DNA from: an uncultured Roseiflexaceae bacterium
Lineage (GTDB): Bacteria; Chloroflexota; Chloroflexia; Chloroflexales; Roseiflexaceae
Assembly: GCA_903889425.1 (NCBI GenBank)
Contig: CAISXI010000384.1
Span: 1 to 35,825 of the forward strand
Length of the DNA stretch: 35,825 nucleotides
Direction of reading: 5' to 3'
Of this stretch, positions 30,930 through 35,825 are shown piece by piece (position 1 is the first letter of the stretch; the number at the start of each line of letters is the position of its first letter). The notes beneath the pieces were generated by a model. It did not search any database. It worked only from the letters and a program-made list of their open reading frames with translations, and was not told where the DNA came from. The translations under genes were made by a program, and so were the position numbers.

Positions 30930-31715
30930 ATGATTGCAATTTATGACAGTGGCATCGGCGGAGCAAGTGTCCTCAATGCGGTCCGCGCCCTTGCCCCTAC
31001 TGCCGACATCATCTATCTCGCCGATCAGGCCCGTTGCCCCTATGGCGACCGCCCGGTAGGCGAGTTGCACCAAATTGCGTTAGGGTGCGTCGCCTGGCTC
31101 ATACGCCAAGGCGCCGCACCCGTCGTGGTGGCCTGCAATAGTGCCAGTGCCGTGGCCTTGACCGATATGCGCATCGCCCACCCCGCCGTGCCGTTTGTGG
31201 GCATGGTCCCTGCCGTCAAACCAGCCGTCCAACAAACCCGCCACGGCGTGGTCGGCGTGATGGCCACGGCTGCGACGTTGCAAGGGCGGCTTTTCCATGA
31301 AGTCAAAACCCAATATGCCGCTGGTGTCACCGTCGTCGGCCAAGCCTGCCATGGGTTGGTGGAATTTGTCGAGGCTGGCGATATCTCATCACCGGCGCTC
31401 CACGCCGCCGTCAGTGCCCATTTGGCGCCACTCCACACTGCCGGCGCCGATGTGATAGTGCTAGGGTGTACGCATTATCCGTTTTTACAATCGGTCATCC
31501 AACACCTCGCCCCCGATGTCACCATCATCGACCCCGCCCCCGCAGTGGCGCGACAAACACTCCACATCACCCAAACCCATGGCCTCTCCCGTCCCGAACA
31601 AGGACAGACGTGGTATTACACCACCGGGTCAAAAGATCATTTGGCATGGCAAATCCAGGCTTTAGGACTTCCCTTTGGCGCAGTCGCCCATGTTGCAGTA
31701 GAGGAATTAGTATGA
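30930..31715 (+). CDS. murI: Glutamate racemase
   Basis: A 261-aa enzyme that makes D-glutamate for peptidoglycan. Both catalytic cysteines are present: Cys69 in VVVACNSASA and Cys180 in VIVLGCTHYPFL. The N-terminal AIYDSGIGGASVL with Asp6-Ser7 and YLADQARCPYGDR complete the signature. Its stop overlaps the start of the next gene by 4 bp (ATGA). There is no strong ribosome binding site, and the 24-bp gap after the oxidoreductase suggests translation within an operon. Confidence 0.92.
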   Translation: MIAIYDSGIGGASVLNAVRALAPTADIIYLADQARCPYGDRPVGELHQIALGCVAWLIRQGAAPVVVACNSASAVALTDMRIAHPAVPFVGMVPAVKPAVQQTRHGVVGVMATAATLQGRLFHEVKTQYAAGVTVVGQACHGLVEFVEAGDISSPALHAAVSAHLAPLHTAGADVIVLGCTHYPFLQSVIQHLAPDVTIIDPAPAVARQTLHITQTHGLSRPEQGQTWYYTTGSKDHLAWQIQALGLPFGAVAHVAVEELV

Positions 31716-32410
31716 ATATCGAGTGGATCGGGCTTCTCGCCTCATATCTCTATGCCGGTGGGTTGTTGGGTATCGGCGAGCTGTTGCATCGCCAATTCAA
31801 CATCAGCAATGACATTACCCGCAAAGTGGTGCATATCGGGGCGGGGATGTGGATTTTCGGCGTGCTCTATTTCTTTCATACCTGGCAAATCGGTGTCATC
31901 CCCTTTGCCACCTTTATCGGACTCAACTATTTCTTTTATCGCGTCAAATTATTTCGGGGCATCGACAGCGATACCGCCAGCCCCGGCACTATCTATTTTG
32001 CTTTTGCCATTACCGTCATTTCGGTGGTGTTTTGGCGGCCACAGGGGCCCATCGACCACGCCCCCGCCGTTGTGGCCGGCATCATGACCATGACCTGGGG
32101 CGACGCCTTGGCCGCCTTGATCGGCAAACACTTTGGGCGCCATCGCTATACCATCAACGGCGGCACCCGTAGCTACGAAGGCAGCGCCGTCATGTTTGGC
32201 GTGTCACTGCTCGTGATTGCCTTGTCACTCAGCCTTTTGCCCGGCTCAAGCCTCACGCCCTATGCCGACTTGCCCACTACCAGCGCCATTGTGCTGGCCA
32301 GCGTTGCCGGTGCCATCACCGCAACAGTCGTCGAAGCACTATCGCCCCACGGTACCGACAATTTGACCGTGCCGATTTGTGTGACCCTCGTGGCGCTCCT
32401 CGCTGGCTAA
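31712..32410 (+). CDS. Phytol/dolichol-kinase-like membrane protein
   Basis: A 232-aa polytopic protein with six or seven hydrophobic segments. The conserved blocks of the SEC59/VTE5 (diacylglycerol and polyprenol kinase) group are visible: TRKVVHIGAGMWIFG, TWGDALAALIGKHFGRH, GGTRSYEGSAVMF and EALSPHGTDNLTVPI. These enzymes phosphorylate a membrane alcohol, commonly with CTP. The start at 31712 overlaps the racemase stop by 4 bp and GAGGAA lies about 6 nt upstream. Possible substrates are phytol, undecaprenol or a related isoprenoid alcohol. It meets the convergent MFS gene with a 4-bp stop overlap. Confidence 0.85.
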   Translation: MNIEWIGLLASYLYAGGLLGIGELLHRQFNISNDITRKVVHIGAGMWIFGVLYFFHTWQIGVIPFATFIGLNYFFYRVKLFRGIDSDTASPGTIYFAFAITVISVVFWRPQGPIDHAPAVVAGIMTMTWGDALAALIGKHFGRHRYTINGGTRSYEGSAVMFGVSLLVIALSLSLLPGSSLTPYADLPTTSAIVLASVAGAITATVVEALSPHGTDNLTVPICVTLVALLAG

Positions 32411-33714
32411 TCGCGGCTTACCACCCACCATTTCATCAACACGGCACTCAACAGTCCGGCACTCGCCAGCAACACAAACAACACGTTGTAACCGTACTGT
32501 CCGGCCAACCACCCTGCCATAAGCGGCGCGCCAGCCATCACCGGCACATTGAATGAATTCGCCAAGGCAATGTAGTTGGCGCGTTTTTCGGCAGGGGCAA
32601 AACTAAACACCATCGCCGTGTTGGCCGGTTGTGTCCCGCCCAAGGCAATCCCACCCAACACAAACACCGGATAAAACCATACTTCGCTCGTCGCCAACCA
32701 CGGCAACAACAGCGACACCATTCCCAATATCCCCACAAAAATCAATACCCGCCGCCGCCCCCAGCGATCAGCCAACGTCCCCAAACCAAAGTTCCCCAAC
32801 GCTTGTGACGCCAGCAACACAATCGTAAAGGTGCCGACCGTACTGCCACTCACCTGGAAGCGCACCAACGCCGCCGCTGTCACAAAGCTCTGCCCCATCA
32901 ACGCCAACGACAAAAAGGCAAAGGCCACCAAATAAATCAAAAACGCCCGATCGTTACGCAGTAAACTGGGCATATCACGGAGCAACGACCAAAACGCCTG
33001 CTTCTCGGGGTGTGGTTCCACCCGTGGCTCAATGCTAAAGGCCAAAAACAGGTACGAAATCGCCATCACCACAAAACAACCCAACGACAAAATCCCAATG
33101 TTTTGCGGGAAGCTATACGCTCCCACTAGTTGCCAGCCCCACAATGTAAATGGTTTATTCGCCAAAATCTGCGTGGCGACCGCCGCCCCCGCCACCCCCA
33201 ACAGACTGCCAACCCCACTTTGCATACCAAAAAACGTCCCCCATGATTTTTGCGGGATAATCCGACTAATCAAATCTTGCCACGGTACCGCATTGGCACC
33301 CGCACTCACCATAAACAAGGCATATAAACCAAAAAATAACGCCAATGTGGTAGTCGCATCGAGCGCATCACCCAACAATAACCACAACCCCAATACCAAC
33401 CACGGAATCCGCTCGAGAATCGTAATTACCATCGTTATGGGCTTGCGCGTCCACATATGTGCAATCAGTGGTGCCACAAATAATCCGGGTAATAGCCAAC
33501 CGATATTAGAGATGGCGGGAATCAGACCTTGATGCCATTGTTGATCCGAAAACTGCTTCACAAAATAGGGCAGCACGGTGTAGCTCGACACCATGTTCAT
33601 GCCAAACATAAACAACCCGCCCTCAATCACATTGAGGATAAAGTTACGCCGCGCATGGATCGAGACAAAGGCATCACTCGTATCGAGTGGAATCGTTTTT
33701 ATGCCCGTATTCAT
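32407..33714 (-). CDS. MFS transporter, second of a tandem pair
   Basis: A 435-aa protein with about twelve transmembrane segments. The motif between helices 2 and 3 is weak, but the MFS signature before the second half reads GLGTLADRWGRRRVL. It shares extended blocks with the upstream transporter: HARRNFILNVIEGGLFMFGM, NIGWLLPGLFVAPLIAHMW, ERIPWLVLGLWL, and SWGTFFGMQSGVGSLLGVAG. Substrate unknown. Its ATG overlaps the stop of the first transporter by 4 bp (ATGA), so they are coupled and may work as a pair or have diverged in specificity. Confidence 0.9.
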   Translation of the reverse strand: MNTGIKTIPLDTSDAFVSIHARRNFILNVIEGGLFMFGMNMVSSYTVLPYFVKQFSDQQWHQGLIPAISNIGWLLPGLFVAPLIAHMWTRKPITMVITILERIPWLVLGLWLLLGDALDATTTLALFFGLYALFMVSAGANAVPWQDLISRIIPQKSWGTFFGMQSGVGSLLGVAGAAVATQILANKPFTLWGWQLVGAYSFPQNIGILSLGCFVVMAISYLFLAFSIEPRVEPHPEKQAFWSLLRDMPSLLRNDRAFLIYLVAFAFLSLALMGQSFVTAAALVRFQVSGSTVGTFTIVLLASQALGNFGLGTLADRWGRRRVLIFVGILGMVSLLLPWLATSEVWFYPVFVLGGIALGGTQPANTAMVFSFAPAEKRANYIALANSFNVPVMAGAPLMAGWLAGQYGYNVLFVLLASAGLLSAVLMKWWVVSRD

Positions 33715-35024
33715 GCCGTTCCTATACTTTCTGTCAGTGGTGCCTTTTTAGGCAACGTAACCTTCCATTGCATCACCAGTGTCCCAATCACCCCAAACGC
33801 CGCTAACAACACAAACAACCCGATAAAGCCCATTTCGCCCGCCAACCAACCAGCCAGCATCGGCGCAATAGCCGACACCGGCACATTGAACGTATTGGCG
33901 GTGGCAATATAGCTCGGCCGCAGTTCCTTGGGCGACAACAGCATCACAATCGCCAAACTACTCAATTGATAACCCGCCATGGCAATTCCACTACACACAA
34001 AAATCACAAAATACCACCACTCCGTCGGTGCCGCCCACGCCAACAACAACGAGAGTGCGCCGATAAATCCCGACAACACCAACACTTGTTTGTGGCCCCA
34101 ACGATCCGCCAATGCCCCTAACCCAAAGCTCCCCAAGGCTTGGGCGGCCGAGAGTACGACAGTAAATGCACCTACCATTTCACCCGACGATTGAAAGCGG
34201 TTGATGGCTGCCGCCATCACAAAACTATGCCCCAAAATCCCCAACGAAACCCCTGTCCGCGCCAACAAATAGGTGCGAAACACACTGTCTTGGCGCAACA
34301 GTTGCGGCATTTGTTTGACCGATCCCCAAATCGGTTGCTTGGCTTGGGGCGGGATACGCGGCTCGACGGTCAACACCAAAAAGACAAACGACACCACCAA
34401 ACAGGCAAAACAAATCAGCGACAATACGCCGATGTTGAATGGAAAGGTATAGCTCCCCAACAGATTTACGCCACCCACCACGATTGTTTGGCCACCAAGT
34501 ACTTGCGTTGCGACTGTCGCACCTGCCACTCCCAGCAGACTCCCCAGCCCACTCTGAAACCCAAAAAAAGTCCCCCAGCGCTGCTCGGGGATGACACGAC
34601 CAATGTAGTCTTGCCACGGAATAGACGTCGCACCCGCACTAAACATGTGCATGGCATATAATCCAAAAAACATCACCAACGTGGTCGTTGGCGCCAAGGT
34701 ATTGCCCATAAATAACCAGATACCCATGAACAACCATGGAATCCGTTCAAAAAACGTTCCTATCAACATGGGCATTTTGCGCGTCCAGAGCTGCGCAATA
34801 TAAGGAGCCACAAATAACCCAGGCAACAACCAACCGGTATTGGCGATGGTCGGGAGCAACCCTTGGATCCAATTGGCCTGCGAATAATGTGACACAAAAT
34901 ATGGCAGCACGGTGAAACGTGACACCATACTAATCCCAAACATAAAAATCCCACCCTCGATGACATTCAACCAAAAATTACGACGGGCGTGGCGGGCCAC
35001 AAACGTCGCAGTTGCATCAGACAT
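33711..35024 (-). CDS. MFS transporter, first of a tandem pair
   Basis: A 437-aa twelve-helix transporter, clearly a paralogue of the next gene: HARRNFWLNVIEGGIFMFGI, NTGWLLPGLFVAPYIAQLW, ERIPWLFMGIWLF, RWGTFFGFQSGLGSLLGVAG, and GLGALADRWGHKQVLVL. The start at 35024 has AGAGAGG about 6 nt upstream. Transport substrate and direction cannot be inferred. It is divergent from the prenyl-synthase-like gene, separated by about 100 bp. Confidence 0.9.
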   Translation of the reverse strand: MSDATATFVARHARRNFWLNVIEGGIFMFGISMVSRFTVLPYFVSHYSQANWIQGLLPTIANTGWLLPGLFVAPYIAQLWTRKMPMLIGTFFERIPWLFMGIWLFMGNTLAPTTTLVMFFGLYAMHMFSAGATSIPWQDYIGRVIPEQRWGTFFGFQSGLGSLLGVAGATVATQVLGGQTIVVGGVNLLGSYTFPFNIGVLSLICFACLVVSFVFLVLTVEPRIPPQAKQPIWGSVKQMPQLLRQDSVFRTYLLARTGVSLGILGHSFVMAAAINRFQSSGEMVGAFTVVLSAAQALGSFGLGALADRWGHKQVLVLSGFIGALSLLLAWAAPTEWWYFVIFVCSGIAMAGYQLSSLAIVMLLSPKELRPSYIATANTFNVPVSAIAPMLAGWLAGEMGFIGLFVLLAAFGVIGTLVMQWKVTLPKKAPLTESIGTA

Positions 35025-35061
35025 GAAAACCTCTCTTGTGTCATCTATCTACTCCCGAGGT

Positions 35062-35090
35062 TTGACAGCACGTCATCGCTCGGGTATGCT
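35062..35090 (+). promoter_or_regulatory. Promoter of the prenyl-synthase-like gene with overlapping inverted repeat
   Basis: A perfect TTGACA (35062-35067), a 17-bp spacer and TATGCT (35085-35090). The inverted repeat CCCGAG (35054-35059) / CTCGGG (35079-35084) frames the -35 box and spacer and could be an operator. Confidence 0.75.
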
Positions 35091-35126
35091 ACAACTTGTG
35101 AACTTCATCGCAAACTATTGGCGACC

Positions 35127-35825
35127 ATGCCTCATATTACGACACTACACGACGCCTTACAACATATCGACGCATTGATTCAGTCGCGGCTTGCGCCCAA
35201 TGCCAGCGAAATCGCCACCGAAGCACTCAACAGTACTGCAGTAGCGTTACCCCGCCATGCCGTGGCAAGTGTCATATTGGCTGTGGCCAATATGGGCACC
35301 ATTGACACCCAACGCACCACCCATGCCGCCGCCGCCCTAGAGCTCATCCGGGCAGGGACTGCCATGCATCGCCGCCTCATCGACCCCAGCTTACGCACGA
35401 CCACACAACGTACCAGTACGCCTTCGTTTGTGCATGGGCCCACATTAATGCTCGGTGATTATTTTTATGCCCTCGCCGCCAATGAAATGGCCGAATCACC
35501 CAATGCGCGCATCATTGCTGACTATGCGACCTGTGTCATGCATATTGCTGAAGCGTTCCTTACCAGCATACCATTAAGTGACCCCGCAGTATTTCACAAT
35601 GCCCTTTTGCACATCGACGCCATTGAAGGTGCATTAATGCAACGCGCCATTCGTGCTGGCCAGATTTGTGGCGGTATCACGTCGTTTATTGATGAAAACA
35701 ATGCCGTCGCCTGCGAATTGGCACGCTTGTATGCCACTACGCTCCATATCCACGAGGCCCAGACCGACCCCTTACGCTCACTCCAACGTGGCATTATCAT
35801 ATTGCCGTTGGCACATGCCCTACAA
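35127..35825 (+). CDS. Polyprenyl-synthetase-fold protein without Asp-rich motifs, 3'-truncated
   Basis: The frame runs open from ATG 35127 to the window end (233 codons visible). The layout follows all-alpha isoprenyl diphosphate synthases: AAAALELIRAGTAMHRRLID where the first DDxxD helix should be, PTLMLGDYFYALAANEMAE (the usual GD-L-A element), HIDAIEGALMQRAIRAGQIC where the KT-helix should be, and YATTLHIHEAQTDP where FQ-DD-D should be. Both DDxxD motifs and the KT Lys are absent, so chain elongation is unlikely. It may be a regulatory or non-catalytic subunit of a heteromeric synthase. No strong ribosome binding site is visible; a consensus promoter lies 40-65 bp upstream. Confidence 0.68.
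   Translation, partial: MPHITTLHDALQHIDALIQSRLAPNASEIATEALNSTAVALPRHAVASVILAVANMGTIDTQRTTHAAAALELIRAGTAMHRRLIDPSLRTTTQRTSTPSFVHGPTLMLGDYFYALAANEMAESPNARIIADYATCVMHIAEAFLTSIPLSDPAVFHNALLHIDAIEGALMQRAIRAGQICGGITSFIDENNAVACELARLYATTLHIHEAQTDPLRSLQRGIIILPLAHALQ

Overview
The window comes from a bacterial chromosome, most likely a filamentous member of the Chloroflexota (inference, not proven). The evidence is the SCO1664-type / DUF3090 / phosphomutase cassette known from Actinobacteria and Chloroflexota, secreted proteins with duplicated Cys-ETG...ELHP modules, an orphan LuxR-type regulator carrying a beta-propeller, and intergenic arrays of 7-bp repeats. Genes are densely packed, with many 4-bp ATGA start/stop overlaps. 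I saw no insertion sequence, integrase, phage gene or CRISPR array.

Layout. 1-780: the 3' part of a secreted Ala/Thr/Ser-rich protein. 787-3887 (minus): a large multipass membrane protein followed by a membrane-anchored LuxR-type regulator with an external propeller. 3888-4178: a repeat-rich spacer. 4179-11493 (plus): a catabolic block with a 4-hydroxyproline epimerase-type racemase, the three subunits of a D-hydroxyproline-dehydrogenase-type flavoenzyme, an IolE-like TIM barrel, an endonuclease/exonuclease/phosphatase-family enzyme and an S9 peptidase. 11592-15005 (minus): an FprA-type NADP reductase and the cassette MSMEG_4193-type phosphomutase, DUF3090, SCO1664-type kinase-fold protein. 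15097-18143 (minus): FtsW/RodA, YchF and Ndk. 18270-20870: a very large TPR protein. 21126-22379: a secreted glucosaminidase-like protein. 22459-22535: tRNA-Pro(GGG).

22540-28685 holds a composite repeat element, a small hypothetical gene, a three-part regulatory-looking protein (degenerate PHP domain, Schlafen/AlbA_2 domain, duplicated C-terminal module), a Nudix hydrolase overlapping an eIF2B/MtnA-like gene, a MutL homologue without its endonuclease motifs, and a 33-codon membrane peptide. 28978-32410 encodes a secreted DUF1996 protein, a luciferase-like F420-type oxidoreductase, glutamate racemase and a phytol/dolichol-kinase-like membrane protein. 32407-35024 (minus) is a tandem pair of related MFS transporters. 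The window ends inside a polyprenyl-synthetase-like gene that has lost both Asp-rich motifs.

Two themes stand out. First, several proteins keep a known fold while losing its catalytic signature (PHP domain, MutL C-terminal domain, prenyl synthase). Second, a modular intergenic repeat (CGCAGAG-type block, GGCGAAT palindrome block, TTC-anchored heptamers) recurs with conserved order and polarity. The clearest metabolic unit is the hydroxyproline epimerase/dehydrogenase operon, although the later enzymes of that pathway are not in the window.
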